From Pseudomonas iranensis (lineage in GTDB: Bacteria > Pseudomonadota > Gammaproteobacteria > Pseudomonadales > Pseudomonadaceae), in contig NZ_CP077092.1 in assembly GCF_014268585.2 (NCBI RefSeq), forward strand, positions 372,001-436,000: a stretch of 64,000 bases of DNA. The letters are read 5' to 3'. Position numbers and translations under genes: made by a program. Positions 53,790-63,400 of the stretch are shown here, in pieces; within the stretch, counting starts at the first letter, position 1, and every line of letters starts with the position of its first letter. The notes below the pieces were generated by a model. It was not told where the DNA came from. It was given only the letters and a program-made list of their open reading frames with translations, and searched no databases.

Positions 53790-54608
53790 ATGTCGCGTCG
53801 TATCTCCCCCGTCATACCCGGCTTCGGGCTGACGCTGGGTTACACCTTGGTGTACCTCAGTCTGATTGTGCTTATCCCGCTGGCGGCGATGTTCGTCCAC
53901 GCCGCCCAGCTGACCTGGGATCAGTTCTGGACGATCATCTCCGCACCGCGGGTGCTGGCGGCGTTGAAGCTGAGCTTCGGCACCGCGCTGTGCGCGGCGA
54001 TCATCAACGGCATCATCGGCACATTGCTGGCCTGGGTGCTGGTGCGCTACACCTTCCCCGGGCGCAAGGTGATCGACGCGATGATCGATCTGCCGTTCGC
54101 CCTGCCGACAGCCGTGGCCGGTATCGCGCTGACGGCGCTGTACGCGCCGGCCGGGCTGGTCGGGCAATTTGCCGCTGACCTCGGTTTCAAGATCGCCTAC
54201 ACCCCGCTGGGCATCACCCTCGCGCTGACCTTCGTCACGCTGCCGTTCGTGGTGCGCACGGTGCAACCGGTGCTGGCCGATATTCCCCGTGAAGTCGAAG
54301 AAGCGGCGGCGTGCCTGGGTGCCAAGCCATGGCAGGTATTTCGCCACATTCTGGTTCCGGCCTTGCTGCCCGCCTGGCTGACCGGTTTTGCGCTGGCGTT
54401 CGCGCGTGGCGTCGGTGAGTACGGTTCGGTGATTTTCATTGCCGGCAACATGCCGATGAAAACCGAGATCCTGCCGCTGCTGATCATGGTCAAACTCGAC
54501 CAGTACGATTACACCGGCGCTACCGCCATTGGCGTACTGATGCTGGTGGTCTCCTTCATACTGTTGCTGCTGATCAACTTGCTGCAGCGGCGCATCGAAA
54601 CCCCATAA
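53790..54608 (+). CDS. cysT: Sulfate ABC transporter permease CysT
   Basis: This 272-aa inner-membrane subunit has about six helices, starting 'GYTLVYLSLIVLIPLAAMFVHAA'. The cytoplasmic loop 'EEAAACLGAKPWQVFRHILVPALLPAWLTG' is the EAA motif that docks on CysA. ATG 53790 has AGGGA upstream. It forms the membrane pore with CysW, encoded 12 bp later. Confidence 0.94.
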   Translation: MSRRISPVIPGFGLTLGYTLVYLSLIVLIPLAAMFVHAAQLTWDQFWTIISAPRVLAALKLSFGTALCAAIINGIIGTLLAWVLVRYTFPGRKVIDAMIDLPFALPTAVAGIALTALYAPAGLVGQFAADLGFKIAYTPLGITLALTFVTLPFVVRTVQPVLADIPREVEEAAACLGAKPWQVFRHILVPALLPAWLTGFALAFARGVGEYGSVIFIAGNMPMKTEILPLLIMVKLDQYDYTGATAIGVLMLVVSFILLLLINLLQRRIETP

Positions 54609-54620
54609 GGAGGCGCGAAC

Positions 54621-55493
54621 ATGTCCCAATCGTCCATTGCGGCCGCCTCTTCGGCCAACGCTGCGCGCCGTGGCAGCGCCACTTCGCGCAGAGTCCTGAT
54701 CGGTCTTGGCTGGCTGATCTTTTTCCTGTTTCTGCTGCTGCCGTTGTTCATCGTCGTATCGCAAGGTCTGAAAAACGGTCTCGGCGCGTTCTTCACCGCG
54801 ATTTTTGAACCGGACGCACTGTCGGCACTGAAGCTCACCGTGTTCGCCGTGTTGATTTCGGTGCCGCTGAACCTGGTGTTCGGTGTCAGCGCCGCGTGGT
54901 GCGTGAGCAAATACTCGTTCCGTGGCAAGAGCATGCTGGTCACGCTGATCGACTTGCCGTTCTCGGTGTCGCCGGTAATTGCCGGTCTGGTCTACGTGCT
55001 GATGTTCGGTGCGCAGGGCCTGTTCGGGCCGTGGTTGCAGGATCACGACATCCAGATCGTCTTCGCCCTGCCGGGCATCGTGCTGGCGACGATTTTTGTC
55101 ACCGTGCCGTTCGTGGCCCGTGAACTGATCCCGCTAATGCAGGAACAAGGCACGCAGGAAGAGGAAGCCGCGCGCCTGCTCGGTGCCAACGGCTGGCAGA
55201 TGTTCTGGCACGTCACCGTGCCGAACATCAAGTGGGGCCTGATTTACGGCGTGGTGCTGTGTACGGCGCGGGCCATGGGTGAATTCGGTGCGGTGTCGGT
55301 GGTTTCCGGGCACATTCGCGGGGTGACCAACACCTTGCCGCTGCACGTCGAGATCCTCTACAACGAATACAACCACGTGGCCGCGTTCGCTGTGGCGAGC
55401 CTGTTGCTGATCCTGGCGCTCTTCATCCTGCTGCTCAAGCAGTGGAGCGAAAACCGTATCAACCGCCTGCGCGCCAGCGCCGCGGAGGAATAA
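54621..55493 (+). CDS. cysW: Sulfate ABC transporter permease CysW
   Basis: This 290-aa second pore subunit is related to CysT, with about six helices and the EAA loop '[51 protein letters not shown]'. The ATG follows AAGGAGG. cysA starts three bases after its stop codon. The long N-terminal Ser/Ala-rich tail of about 30 residues is cytoplasmic. Confidence 0.94.
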   Translation: MSQSSIAAASSANAARRGSATSRRVLIGLGWLIFFLFLLLPLFIVVSQGLKNGLGAFFTAIFEPDALSALKLTVFAVLISVPLNLVFGVSAAWCVSKYSFRGKSMLVTLIDLPFSVSPVIAGLVYVLMFGAQGLFGPWLQDHDIQIVFALPGIVLATIFVTVPFVARELIPLMQEQGTQEEEAARLLGANGWQMFWHVTVPNIKWGLIYGVVLCTARAMGEFGAVSVVSGHIRGVTNTLPLHVEILYNEYNHVAAFAVASLLLILALFILLLKQWSENRINRLRASAAEE

Positions 55494-55496
55494 TTC

Positions 55497-56486
55497 ATGT
55501 CGATCGAAGTGCGTAACGTCAGCAAGAATTTCAATGCGTTCAAGGCGCTGGACAACATCAGCCTGGACATCCAGAGCGGTGAGCTGGTCGCGCTGCTTGG
55601 CCCGTCGGGCTGCGGCAAGACCACTTTGCTGCGCATTATTGCCGGTCTGGAAACTCCGGATCAGGGCAGCATCGTCTTTCACGGTGAAGACGTCTCCGGC
55701 CACGACGTGCGTGATCGCAACGTCGGTTTCGTGTTCCAGCATTACGCCTTGTTCCGCCACATGACGGTGTTCGACAACGTCGCGTTCGGCCTGCGCATGA
55801 AACCGAAAAACCAGCGCCCGAGCGAGAGCCAGATCGCGGCCAAGGTTCATGAACTGTTGAACATGGTGCAACTGGACTGGCTGTCGGATCGCTACCCGGA
55901 GCAGTTGTCCGGTGGCCAGCGTCAGCGCATCGCGTTGGCCCGAGCCCTGGCGGTGGAACCGAAAGTGTTGCTGCTCGACGAGCCTTTCGGCGCCCTCGAT
56001 GCCAAGGTGCGCAAGGAACTGCGGCGCTGGTTGGCGCGGCTGCACGAAGATATCAACCTGACGTCGGTGTTCGTGACCCACGACCAGGAAGAAGCGATGG
56101 AAGTCGCCGATCGTATCGTGGTGATGGACAAAGGCGTGATCGAGCAGATCGGCTCACCGGGCGACGTCTACGAAAACCCGGCCAGCGACTTTGTTTATCA
56201 CTTCCTCGGCGACTCGAACCGCTTGCTGCTGAGCGATGACAACCATGTGCTGTTCCGCCCGCACGAAGTGTCGTTGTCCAGGCATGAGCTGGAAGATCAC
56301 CATGCCGCTGAAGTGCGTGATATCCGCCCATTGGGTGCGACGACGCGGGTGACACTGAAGGTGGAAGGGCAGACCGATCTGATCGAAGCGGAAGTGGTCA
56401 AGGATCACGACAGCCTGATCGGTCTGGCCAAGGGTGAGACCTTGTTCTTCAAGCCGAAGGTCTGGCAGAAAGTCGCCAATATTTAA
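55497..56486 (+). CDS. cysA: Sulfate/thiosulfate ABC transporter ATPase CysA
   Basis: The protein is 329 aa. Walker [10 protein letters not shown] near residues 35-43, Q-loop in FVFQHYALF, signature LSGGQRQR, Walker [13 protein letters not shown] and the H-loop [10 protein letters not shown] are all present. The C-terminal about 90 residues are the regulatory TOBE-like domain ('[41 protein letters not shown]'). ATG 55497 has GGAGGA upstream. It powers CysTW; a REP hairpin closes the operon. Confidence 0.95.
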   Translation: MSIEVRNVSKNFNAFKALDNISLDIQSGELVALLGPSGCGKTTLLRIIAGLETPDQGSIVFHGEDVSGHDVRDRNVGFVFQHYALFRHMTVFDNVAFGLRMKPKNQRPSESQIAAKVHELLNMVQLDWLSDRYPEQLSGGQRQRIALARALAVEPKVLLLDEPFGALDAKVRKELRRWLARLHEDINLTSVFVTHDQEEAMEVADRIVVMDKGVIEQIGSPGDVYENPASDFVYHFLGDSNRLLLSDDNHVLFRPHEVSLSRHELEDHHAAEVRDIRPLGATTRVTLKVEGQTDLIEAEVVKDHDSLIGLAKGETLFFKPKVWQKVANI

Positions 56487-56496
56487 AGGCAAAAGC

Positions 56497-56562
56497 TTCG
56501 CGAGCAGGCTCGCTCCCACAGGGAAAACTCATTCCAAATGTGGGAGCGAGCCTGCTCGCGAA
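56497..56562. repeat. REP hairpin pair (family 1)
   Basis: Perfect 24-bp arms at 56497-56520 and 56539-56562 lie between the convergent cysA and Mpo1-like genes and start ten bases after the cysA stop. Confidence 0.92.
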
Positions 56563-56568
56563 TACGAT

Positions 56569-57093
56569 CTAGACAGCAGCGCGATTCGGATTGACCCGCA
56601 CCACCCCCGCCCGCAACTCGATCTCTTGTTTCAATTCCTGCCGCAGCCCGAGCAAGAACGCCAGCTCGGCCACGACAAACAACGGCCCGACAATCAGCCC
56701 GCTGATGTCATCGACAAATGCCGGTTTGCGCCCTTCATAGTGATGCCCGACAAACTGGATCACCCAGCCGATCACGAACATCGCCAGGCCGCTGCTCAGC
56801 CAGACCATGGTGCTATGTTGCGCCAGTGCATGTCCGGTCCACACCGACAGGCCCATCAGTACTGTCATCAACACGCCGAACTTCAACTCCAGACGCAGGT
56901 AAAACCACGCCGAGGCCAGCGCCACTAAAACGGCTGGAGATATCCACAACCCGCCCAGCGCCCACTGCGGCCGAGACAGCAGCACAGCCACCGCCACCAC
57001 GATCAGCGGAATGCCGATAAAGTGGCTGGCGATGTTGCGCGGGTCGCGGTGGTAGGCGGCGTATTGACTGAGGTGGTCGACGAGGCTTTTCAT
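56569..57093 (-). CDS. Mpo1-like (DUF962) membrane protein
   Basis: The protein is 174 aa with about four transmembrane helices. The conserved histidine motifs 'YHRDPRNIASHFIGIPLIV' and 'QFVGHHYEGRKPAF' are those of the DUF962/Mpo1 family. The yeast member is an iron-dependent dioxygenase that removes one carbon from 2-hydroxy fatty acids. ATG 57093 has GGAGGAAC upstream; the longer frame up to 57960 is an artefact across the Crp-like gene. It is divergent from that gene. Bacterial role unproven. Confidence 0.82.
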   Translation of the reverse strand: MKSLVDHLSQYAAYHRDPRNIASHFIGIPLIVVAVAVLLSRPQWALGGLWISPAVLVALASAWFYLRLELKFGVLMTVLMGLSVWTGHALAQHSTMVWLSSGLAMFVIGWVIQFVGHHYEGRKPAFVDDISGLIVGPLFVVAELAFLLGLRQELKQEIELRAGVVRVNPNRAAV

Positions 57094-57177
57094 TGTTGTT
57101 CCTCCAGTGGGGTTGAATGCATCATCCCTCGGGATCCGCGTTCGCTCTGTCGGGCAGGCGACACTCCAGGAGTGGTT

Positions 57178-57855
57178 ATGCAAATTCGTGCACGGTTGCT
57201 CAACGGCCAGTGGTTCAGCCATCTGCCTGCATCTTTTCAGGATAGCCTGCTGGCGCTGGCCCGAGAGCGGCGGCTGACGGCGGGGCAACGGCTGTTCCAG
57301 CGTGGCGATGCACCGTGCGGTCTGTACGCGGTGCTCGATGGCGCCGTGCGCATTGGCGCGGTGAGCGAGCAGGGCAAGGAGGCGTTGTTGAGTCTGGTGG
57401 AGGCGCCGCACTGGTTCGGCGAAATCTGCCTGTTCGACGGTCAGCCACGCACCCATGACGCCTATGCGGTCGGGCCGTGTACCTTGTTGAATATTCCCCA
57501 GGCGGCGTTGCTCAAATTGCTCGACGAACAGCCGCAGTATTGGCGGCATCTGGCGCTGTTGATGAGCCACAAATTGCGCCTGGCCTTCATCAGTCTCGAA
57601 CAGCTGAGCCTGCTGCCCGCCCCGGCGCGTCTGGCGCATCGCTTGCTGATGATCGCCGAAGGCTATGGCGAACTCGACGCACCGCGTCGGGTGCTGCAAC
57701 TGCCGCAGGAGCAGTTGGCGGCGATGCTGTCGCTGTCGCGGCAGACCACCAATCAGATCCTCAAGGATCTGCAGGGGCAGGGGATTATCGGGTTGGCCTA
57801 CGGCGAGATCGAAATCCTCGATGCCGCAAGACTGCGTGCCCTGGCCACGATCTAA
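57178..57855 (+). CDS. Crp/Fnr-family transcriptional regulator
   Basis: The protein is 225 aa. An N-terminal cyclic-nucleotide-binding-like domain ('RLFQRGDAPCGLYAVLDGAVRIGAVSEQGKEALLSLVEAPHWFGEICLFDGQPRTHDAYA') is joined by a long helix to a winged helix-turn-helix ('LPQEQLAAMLSLSRQTTNQILKDLQGQGII'). The cAMP-contact arginine pattern RTxA-like (QPRTHDA) is partly kept, and Fnr-type cysteines are absent. ATG 57178 has AGGAG upstream. The signal and targets are unknown; the divergent Mpo1-like gene is a possible target. Confidence 0.86.
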   Translation: MQIRARLLNGQWFSHLPASFQDSLLALARERRLTAGQRLFQRGDAPCGLYAVLDGAVRIGAVSEQGKEALLSLVEAPHWFGEICLFDGQPRTHDAYAVGPCTLLNIPQAALLKLLDEQPQYWRHLALLMSHKLRLAFISLEQLSLLPAPARLAHRLLMIAEGYGELDAPRRVLQLPQEQLAAMLSLSRQTTNQILKDLQGQGIIGLAYGEIEILDAARLRALATI

Positions 57856-57889
57856 AAACTCACGCCGATCCAATGTCGGAACTGGCACC

Positions 57890-57984
57890 TGTGGCGAGGG
57901 GATTGATCCCCGCTGGCGCGCGCAGCGGCCCTGAAAAAATGGGACCGCTGCGCAGTCCAACGGGCATAAATCCCCTCGCCACAG
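57890..57984. repeat. REP-like long palindrome (family 3)
   Basis: The outer arms (CTGTGGCGAGGGGATTGATC and its complement with small changes) enclose GCGCAGCGGCCC / GGGACCGCTGCGC. The element is between the convergent Crp-like and hiuH genes. Confidence 0.85.
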
Positions 57985-58016
57985 AAACCAGTTCCAACAA
58001 AGGATCTGTGTTTATT

Positions 58017-58427
58017 TTACGAACCGCGATAGGTCGAGAAACCGTACGGGCTCAGCAGCAGCGGGATGTGGTAGTGCTGATCAGTCTGCTTGACCTGGAA
58101 GATCACCGGAATTTCCGGGAAGAACGTCTCGTGCTTGATCTTCTGGTAGTACTCGCCGGTCTTGAACACCACGCGGTATTCACCGGCTTCGAATGGCTGT
58201 TTGGCCGGGAACAGCTCGGCGATCCGCCCTTGCTCGTTGGTGGTGCCTTGGGCCAGTGGTTGCCAGTTTTCGCCGACGTGTTTTTCCAGGGTTACGTTGA
58301 TGCCCGGTGACGGCAGGCCGTTTTCCAGGTTGAGCACGTGCACGCTCAGCGGATTGCCGGCGGCCAGCGCCAGGCTGGAAACAGCGCTCAGGCCGAGCGC
58401 GGCGAGGGTCATGCGCAGGGTGGTCAT
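58017..58427 (-). CDS. hiuH: Periplasmic 5-hydroxyisourate hydrolase (transthyretin-like)
   Basis: The protein is 136 aa. A signal peptide of about 22 residues precedes a transthyretin-fold domain with 'LSVHVLNLENGLPSPGINVTLE' and the C-terminal tetrapeptide YRGS, which is diagnostic of hydroxyisourate hydrolases. It hydrolyses 5-hydroxyisourate, the product of urate oxidation, or has the related periplasmic role proposed for E. coli HiuH. It follows the HbpS-like gene by 11 bp on the minus strand, so the two form an operon divergent from the two-component genes. Confidence 0.9.
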   Translation of the reverse strand: MTTLRMTLAALGLSAVSSLALAAGNPLSVHVLNLENGLPSPGINVTLEKHVGENWQPLAQGTTNEQGRIAELFPAKQPFEAGEYRVVFKTGEYYQKIKHETFFPEIPVIFQVKQTDQHYHIPLLLSPYGFSTYRGS

Positions 58428-58438
58428 GGTGGATCTCC

Positions 58439-58924
58439 TTAGTGGGAACGGGTGATGCTCAGGCCGGCTTTGTCGGCGGCGGCGCGGGCGCAGTTTTCAT
58501 CTTGTTCACCGCCGCCGGAACCGGCCACGCCCATGGCGCCGACCAGTTCGCTGCCGGCGAACAGCGGAATGCCGCCGCCGAGCAAGAGCAATTCATCGAG
58601 GGTGTTGAGGTTGGCGGTTTCCGGATTGCTGCGGGCGCGCTCGGCGAACAGCCGCGTCGGCGTCTTGGTCGACAGCGCGGTGTAGGCCTTGCGCTGGCTG
58701 GCGGCGGTGTTGTGCGGGCCAACCCCGTCACCACGCAGAGTCACCAGCAGGTTGCCGCCACGGTCGAGTACCGACACCGTGCCGGTGCAACTGCTCATCG
58801 CCTTGTCCGCCAGCCAGCGTGCGGTTTTCAGGTCGAGATCGGCGTGGCGCGGCAGTTCTGGCGTGGCGCTCGCTACGCCGCTGAGGCCGAGGATCAGGCT
58901 GGCAACAAGGTATTTGACGGTCAT
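58439..58924 (-). CDS. Periplasmic GlcG/HbpS-like protein
   Basis: The protein is 161 aa. A signal peptide ends in ASA before TPELPRHADLDLKTARWLADKA. The rest is the GlcG/HbpS fold ('SVLDRGGNLLVTLRGDGVGPHNTAASQRKAYTALS', 'LLLLGGGIPLFAGSELVGAMGVAGSGGGEQDENCARAA'). In Streptomyces HbpS binds haem and signals redox stress to a histidine kinase. Here it is the first gene of an operon with hiuH and divergent from a two-component system, so a similar sensing role is possible. Confidence 0.85.
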   Translation of the reverse strand: MTVKYLVASLILGLSGVASATPELPRHADLDLKTARWLADKAMSSCTGTVSVLDRGGNLLVTLRGDGVGPHNTAASQRKAYTALSTKTPTRLFAERARSNPETANLNTLDELLLLGGGIPLFAGSELVGAMGVAGSGGGEQDENCARAAADKAGLSITRSH

Positions 58925-58990
58925 GTGCAGGCTCCGATTGAGAAGGTCTGCACCTTAACCGGCGCACTTCGTCAGAACCCCGTCAGGCGG

Positions 58991-59006
58991 ATTACAAGTT
59001 TGTAAT
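58991..59006. promoter_or_regulatory. HprR/CusR-type response-regulator box
   Basis: ATTACAAGTTTGTAAT is a perfect 7-2-7 palindrome midway between the HbpS-like gene (starting at 58924, minus) and the response regulator gene (59061, plus). It resembles the box CATTACAAAATTGTAATG that E. coli HprR uses to control hiuH (recalled). The position fits shared control of both divergent operons. Confidence 0.7.
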
Positions 59007-59060
59007 GGGCAACGGCGGCGAACACGCCTAGCCTGTGTACCTGATCAATCGAGGTGTGCC

Positions 59061-59741
59061 ATGCGTTTGCTGGTCGTAGAAGATGAAGCCAAAACCGCGA
59101 ATTTCCTCGCCAAGGGCCTGGGCGAGTCGGGATTCGCCGTGGACGTGGCGCTCAATGGCCTCGACGGCCGCTATTTTATCGAGCAGCAGGAATACGACCT
59201 GATCATCCTCGACGTGATGCTGCCCGGTCTAAACGGCTGGCAATTGCTCCAGCTGATCCGCCAGCGCGGCGCCACACCGGTGCTGTTTCTCACCGCCAAG
59301 GACGCCATCGAAGACCGCGTCCGTGGTCTTGAGCTGGGCGCCGATGACTACCTGCTCAAACCCTTCGCCTTCGCCGAGTTGCTCGCGCGCGTGCGCACGC
59401 TGCTGCGGCGCGGGCCGATGCGCGAAGCCGAGTCGTACAGCATCGCCGACCTGGAAATCGACGTACTGCGCCGCCGGGTCAGTCGCGGCGGCCAGCGCAT
59501 TGCCCTGACCAACAAGGAATTCGCCCTGTTGCAGCTGCTCGCCAGCCGCGAGGGCGAAGTGCTTTCGCGCACGCTGATTGCCTCGCAGGTGTGGAACCTG
59601 AATTTCGACAGCGACACCAACATGGTCGAGGTCGCCGTGCGTCGCCTGCGTGCCAAGGTCGATGACCCGTACATGCCGAAACTTATCCACACCGTGCGTG
59701 GCGTCGGTTATCAACTGGAAGCGCCGGACGATGTGGAGTAA
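59061..59741 (+). CDS. hprR: OmpR-family response regulator, HprR/CusR-like
   Basis: The protein is 226 aa. Receiver domain with E8/D9, phospho-acceptor D51 ([10 protein letters not shown]) and K100 (YLLKPF), then a winged helix of OmpR type ('[65 protein letters not shown]'). It is of the group often called heavy-metal regulators. The next-door hiuH and the HprR-like palindrome point to HprR rather than CusR, but copper control is possible. It overlaps the kinase gene by 11 bp. Confidence 0.87.
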   Translation: MRLLVVEDEAKTANFLAKGLGESGFAVDVALNGLDGRYFIEQQEYDLIILDVMLPGLNGWQLLQLIRQRGATPVLFLTAKDAIEDRVRGLELGADDYLLKPFAFAELLARVRTLLRRGPMREAESYSIADLEIDVLRRRVSRGGQRIALTNKEFALLQLLASREGEVLSRTLIASQVWNLNFDSDTNMVEVAVRRLRAKVDDPYMPKLIHTVRGVGYQLEAPDDVE

Positions 59742-61116
59742 GTCGATCGCCTGGCGATTGGCGCTGGCCTTCGCCATGGTCTGCGCGCTGGTGCTGAGCG
59801 CAATCGGCGTGTTTCTCTACCGCTCGCTGGCCTCGGAACTGGCCTTTCGTGACGACATGGCCTTGCTCGGTCGCCTCGAGCAAGTGCGCGCCTTGCTCGC
59901 CGACAGCGACAGCCTCGACGCCTTGCAGGCACGGCCACGGCTGTATCAGAACATGCTCGGCAATCTCGACAGTCTGTTGCTGGTGCGCCGGGCCGACGGT
60001 TCCAGCGTGATCGCGATCAACCCGCGCCAACGTGAATTGCCGGCGCTCAATGCATTAGCGCGAGAGCAAATTCCGCAGCGCCGTGACGTGCTCACCTGGC
60101 AGGCCAGTGACGGCGCCGAGCTGGCCTTGCTGTCCGGCCAGGCCCAAGGCCCCAACGGTGAAACCCTGACGGTGATCGCCGGCAAAGTGCTCAGCGAGCG
60201 CGAGCAGATGCTCGGCAGTTATCGCCTGCGTCTGTATCTGTCCGTCGGCCTCGGCGCGGTGCTCGCGTTTGCTCTGGGCCTGCTGTTGCTGCGGCGTGGC
60301 TTGCAGCCCTTGCATCAGTTGAGCGAAGCGGTGCGCAGTATCGATCTGCGCAGCCTCGATCGACGCCTGCCCACCGAGGGCACGCCGAGCGAACTGCGCG
60401 AACCGGTGCACGCGCTCAACACCATGCTGGCGCGGCTGGACGACAGCGTGCAGCGCCTGTCGCAGTTCTCCGCCGACCTTGCCCACGAAATCCGCACGCC
60501 GCTGCACACCTTGCTGGCCAGCAACGGCCAGGCCCTGAACCATCCGCGCAGCACGGCCGAATATCAGGAAGTGCTGGCCTCGAACATGGAAGAGTTCGAA
60601 CGGCTCAAGCGCATGGCCGAGAACCTGATGTTCCTCGCCCGCGCCGAACAGGCCGAACGTGCGCTCAATCTGCACACGCTGGACTTGCGCAACGTCGGCG
60701 ACGAGCTCTGCGATTACTTCGAAGCCCTCGCCGATGACCGCGACCTGCAACTGCAAAACCGCATGCACGGCGAATTGCTCGCCGACCAGCAACTGCTGCA
60801 ACGCGCCCTCGGCAACCTGCTGGCCAACGCCGTACGCCACGCCGACCCCGGCACCCTGATCAGCCTGCAACGCTTCGATGAACCGGGTATGTGCTGGCTG
60901 CAAGTGCACAACCACGGCCCGGTCATCGCGCCAGAGCATCTGGGCAAACTGTTCGACCGTTTCTACCGCGTCGATCCTTCACGTGCGGAACCGGGAGATT
61001 CGGGTGGGCTGGGTTTGGCGATCGTGCAGTCGATCATGCAATTGCATGGCGGGCGGGTGCGGGTGAGGAGTGACGCCGACGGCACTGTTTTTGAGCTGGG
61101 GTTTGTGGTGGTCTGA
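59731..61116 (+). CDS. hprS: Membrane histidine kinase, HprS/CusS-like
   Basis: The protein is 461 aa. Two transmembrane helices (about 10-31 and 164-190) frame a periplasmic sensor of about 130 residues. HAMP follows, then the phospho-acceptor H252 ([15 protein letters not shown]), an N-box 'LLANAVRH' and G-boxes '[13 protein letters not shown]'. It pairs with the regulator just upstream. The only Cys in the sensor half is C18 in the first helix; the second helix has none. ATG 59731 overlaps the regulator stop; the frame from 59650 is not needed. Confidence 0.86.
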   Translation: MWSKSIAWRLALAFAMVCALVLSAIGVFLYRSLASELAFRDDMALLGRLEQVRALLADSDSLDALQARPRLYQNMLGNLDSLLLVRRADGSSVIAINPRQRELPALNALAREQIPQRRDVLTWQASDGAELALLSGQAQGPNGETLTVIAGKVLSEREQMLGSYRLRLYLSVGLGAVLAFALGLLLLRRGLQPLHQLSEAVRSIDLRSLDRRLPTEGTPSELREPVHALNTMLARLDDSVQRLSQFSADLAHEIRTPLHTLLASNGQALNHPRSTAEYQEVLASNMEEFERLKRMAENLMFLARAEQAERALNLHTLDLRNVGDELCDYFEALADDRDLQLQNRMHGELLADQQLLQRALGNLLANAVRHADPGTLISLQRFDEPGMCWLQVHNHGPVIAPEHLGKLFDRFYRVDPSRAEPGDSGGLGLAIVQSIMQLHGGRVRVRSDADGTVFELGFVVV

Positions 61117-61123
61117 CGGCCTC

Positions 61124-61186
61124 TTCGCGAGCAGGCTCGCTCCCACAGGGGAACGCATTCCAACCGTGGCAGCGAGCCTGCTCGCC
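61124..61186. repeat. REP hairpin pair (family 1), one arm degenerate
   Basis: The left arm 61124-61146 is a full family 1 core. The right arm 61166-61186 has GTGGCAGCGAGCCTGCTCGC with changes. It lies between the convergent hprS-like and AraC genes. Confidence 0.8.
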
Positions 61187-61218
61187 ATGGCGCCGGATCA
61201 AACAATGGTGATTTCAGC

Positions 61219-62223
61219 TCAACGCAACCCATCGCGAAACTGCCCCGGCGTCATCCCGGTCCAGCGCTTGAACGCGCGGCTGAAGCTGCTGGTGTCGGCG
61301 AATCCCAGCAGATAGCTGACTTCACTCAAGGAACACTGCGGGTCACGCAGGTGCAGCAGCGCCAGATTTTCACGGCTTTCGTTGAGCAGGGTGTCGAAGC
61401 GACAGCCCTCATCCGCCAGATGCCGCTGCAGGCTGCGCAGGCTCAGGTGCAAGGCCTGGGCGATGCGTTCGGCGCTCGGTTCGCCGTCGGGCAGTTGTTC
61501 TTCAATGGCATCGCGCACCTTGCGCTCCCAGGTCAGCGGTTTGAGCTGGGCGAGGGTGCGTTTGAGTACGGCTTCGTTGTGTTCGGCCAGTTCCGGGTTG
61601 GCGTCGTCGAGGTGGCTGTCGAAGTCGCTGAGGGCGAATTCCAGGCGGTCTTCGGCGGCGCAAAAATGCACCGGCGCGCGGAAGACTTTGTGCCATTGCT
61701 GGGCATCGCTCGGTTCGGGGCGGCGCAAGTACACCGCCAGCGGTGCGTAGTCACGGCCGAGGCGATTGCGGCAGGTACGCACGTAGATCGCCGCGAAGGC
61801 GTCGATGGCTTCGACGGCCGGCGCCGGGTTGCCGGGCGGAATTTTCAGGCGGAATTGATAGCGGTCTTCGCTGCGGCTGAGCTCCAGTTCCAGCGCATCG
61901 CTGACCACCGGGTGATAGCGCACGATGCGCTCGAACACCTCGCGCAAGCTGCCGCTGGCCACCAGTGCATAACCGAGCGCGTGGAAGGTGGTCGGGCTGA
62001 CGAAACGCGACACGCGCAAGCCCAGCGCCGGGTCGCCGCTGGCCTGCACGGCGAGTGCCCACAAGCGCGTGGTGCCGGACAGCGGATAGCGCGCGTTTGG
62101 GTCGTCCATCAGCGCTGGGTCGAGCCCGGCCTGTTGGCACAAGGCAAGGCTGTCCAGCCCGAGCGCGTCAAGTTGTTTGCGCAAGGCGCGGGTCCAGCTG
62201 GCGAGGGAGGTCGGTTCCTTCAT
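61219..62223 (-). CDS. AraC-family transcriptional regulator
   Basis: The protein is 334 aa. The N-terminal 200 residues are the ligand-sensing domain of the type found with OruR/ArgR-like regulators ('PLSGTTRLWALAVQASGDPALGLRVSRFVSPTTFHALGYALVASGSLREVFERIVRYHPVVSD'). The C-terminal 100 residues hold two helix-turn-helix motifs ('SLRSLQRHLADEGCRFDTLLNESRENLALLHLRDPQCSLSEVSYLLGFADTSSFSRAFKRWTGMTPGQFR'). It is divergent from the desaturase-like gene 100 bp away, which is its likely target. The inducer is unknown. Confidence 0.87.
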   Translation of the reverse strand: MKEPTSLASWTRALRKQLDALGLDSLALCQQAGLDPALMDDPNARYPLSGTTRLWALAVQASGDPALGLRVSRFVSPTTFHALGYALVASGSLREVFERIVRYHPVVSDALELELSRSEDRYQFRLKIPPGNPAPAVEAIDAFAAIYVRTCRNRLGRDYAPLAVYLRRPEPSDAQQWHKVFRAPVHFCAAEDRLEFALSDFDSHLDDANPELAEHNEAVLKRTLAQLKPLTWERKVRDAIEEQLPDGEPSAERIAQALHLSLRSLQRHLADEGCRFDTLLNESRENLALLHLRDPQCSLSEVSYLLGFADTSSFSRAFKRWTGMTPGQFRDGLR

Positions 62224-62323
62224 GCGGATTGGCGCGTCCGGTCAACAGGTTGGCGTTCTTGGCTAGCGCGGATCGAACCCCGGCAAGGCACGATGCATTC
62301 ATCTTAGACCCGAGGATGGAAGC

Positions 62324-63394
62324 ATGGACGGTACTTCTGCAAGCCCTGAACGACTGAATGCGGCGCAGCGCTCGGCACATATTCGCCAGGTGGTGCTGGC
62401 CAAAGGTGCGCAATTGCGTGAGCGCTACCCGATTCTTCAGCATCAGGATGCCCTCGGTGCGGCGATTCTGGCGTTCGCGCTGGCCGGGATGATCGGCTCG
62501 GCGGCGCTGTACATCACTGGCCATATGGCTTGGTGGGTGTGCCTGCTGCTCAACGGGTTTTTCGCCTCGCTGACCCATGAGCTGGAACACGACCTGATCC
62601 ACAGCATGTACTTCCGCAAACAGCGCGTACCGCACAACCTGATGATGGGCCTGGTCTGGCTGGCGCGGCCGAGCACAATCAACCCGTGGATCCGTCGCCA
62701 CCTGCACCTCAACCATCACAAGGTTTCCGGCACTGAAGCCGACATGGAAGAGCGCGCAATCACCAACGGCGAGCCGTGGGGTTTTGCCCGTCTGCTGATG
62801 GTCGGCGACAACCTGATGTCGGCGTTTATCCGCCTGCTCCGCGCCAAGACCTGGGCACACAAGTGGAGCATCGGCAAACGCGTGCTCAAGGTCTACGCAC
62901 CGCTGGCGCTGCTGCATTGGGGCGCGTGGTACGTGTTTCTCGGCTTTCACGGGGCCAATGGCATCGCCTATTTGCTGGGCTCGCCAATCGAGTGGTCGGC
63001 CACCACGCTCTCGGTGATGCAGGTGATTGATATCGCCGCCGTGGTGATCATCGGCCCCAACGTGCTGCGCACTTTCTGCCTGCACTTCATCAGCTCGAAC
63101 ATGCATTACTACGGCGACGTCGAACCGGGCAATGTGCTGCAGCAATGCCAGGTGCTGAACCCGTGGTGGCTGTGGCCGTTGCAAGCGTTCTGCTTCAACT
63201 TCGGCAGCAGTCACGGGATTCATCACTTCGTGGTCAAGGAGCCGTTTTACATTCGCCAGATGACCGTGCCGGTGGCGCACAAGGTGATGCGCGAGATGGG
63301 CGTGCGCTTTAATGATTTCGGCACGTTTGGACGGGCGAACCGGTTTGTGCGCAAAGATGAGGAAGTGGTGTCCGGGGAAGCGGTGGAGGCCTGA
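62324..63394 (+). CDS. Fatty-acid desaturase-family membrane protein
   Basis: The protein is 356 aa. The di-iron histidine boxes are present: HELEHDLIH (near residue 85), HLHLNHHKV (near 126) and HGIHH (near 301), set among several transmembrane helices. It differs from desA (48686) in box spacing and in lacking the long C-terminal extension, so it may be a hydroxylase or another lipid desaturase. ATG 62324 follows GGAAGC. The divergent AraC gene suggests induction by its substrate, perhaps a fatty acid. Confidence 0.82.
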   Translation: MDGTSASPERLNAAQRSAHIRQVVLAKGAQLRERYPILQHQDALGAAILAFALAGMIGSAALYITGHMAWWVCLLLNGFFASLTHELEHDLIHSMYFRKQRVPHNLMMGLVWLARPSTINPWIRRHLHLNHHKVSGTEADMEERAITNGEPWGFARLLMVGDNLMSAFIRLLRAKTWAHKWSIGKRVLKVYAPLALLHWGAWYVFLGFHGANGIAYLLGSPIEWSATTLSVMQVIDIAAVVIIGPNVLRTFCLHFISSNMHYYGDVEPGNVLQQCQVLNPWWLWPLQAFCFNFGSSHGIHHFVVKEPFYIRQMTVPVAHKVMREMGVRFNDFGTFGRANRFVRKDEEVVSGEAVEA

Positions 63395-63400
63395 CAGATG

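Noticed and set aside
56569..57960. Long minus-strand frame extending the Mpo1-like gene upstream
   Set aside because: It runs antisense over the Crp-like gene; the ATG at 57093 has a strong ribosome site and gives a normal-length DUF962 protein.
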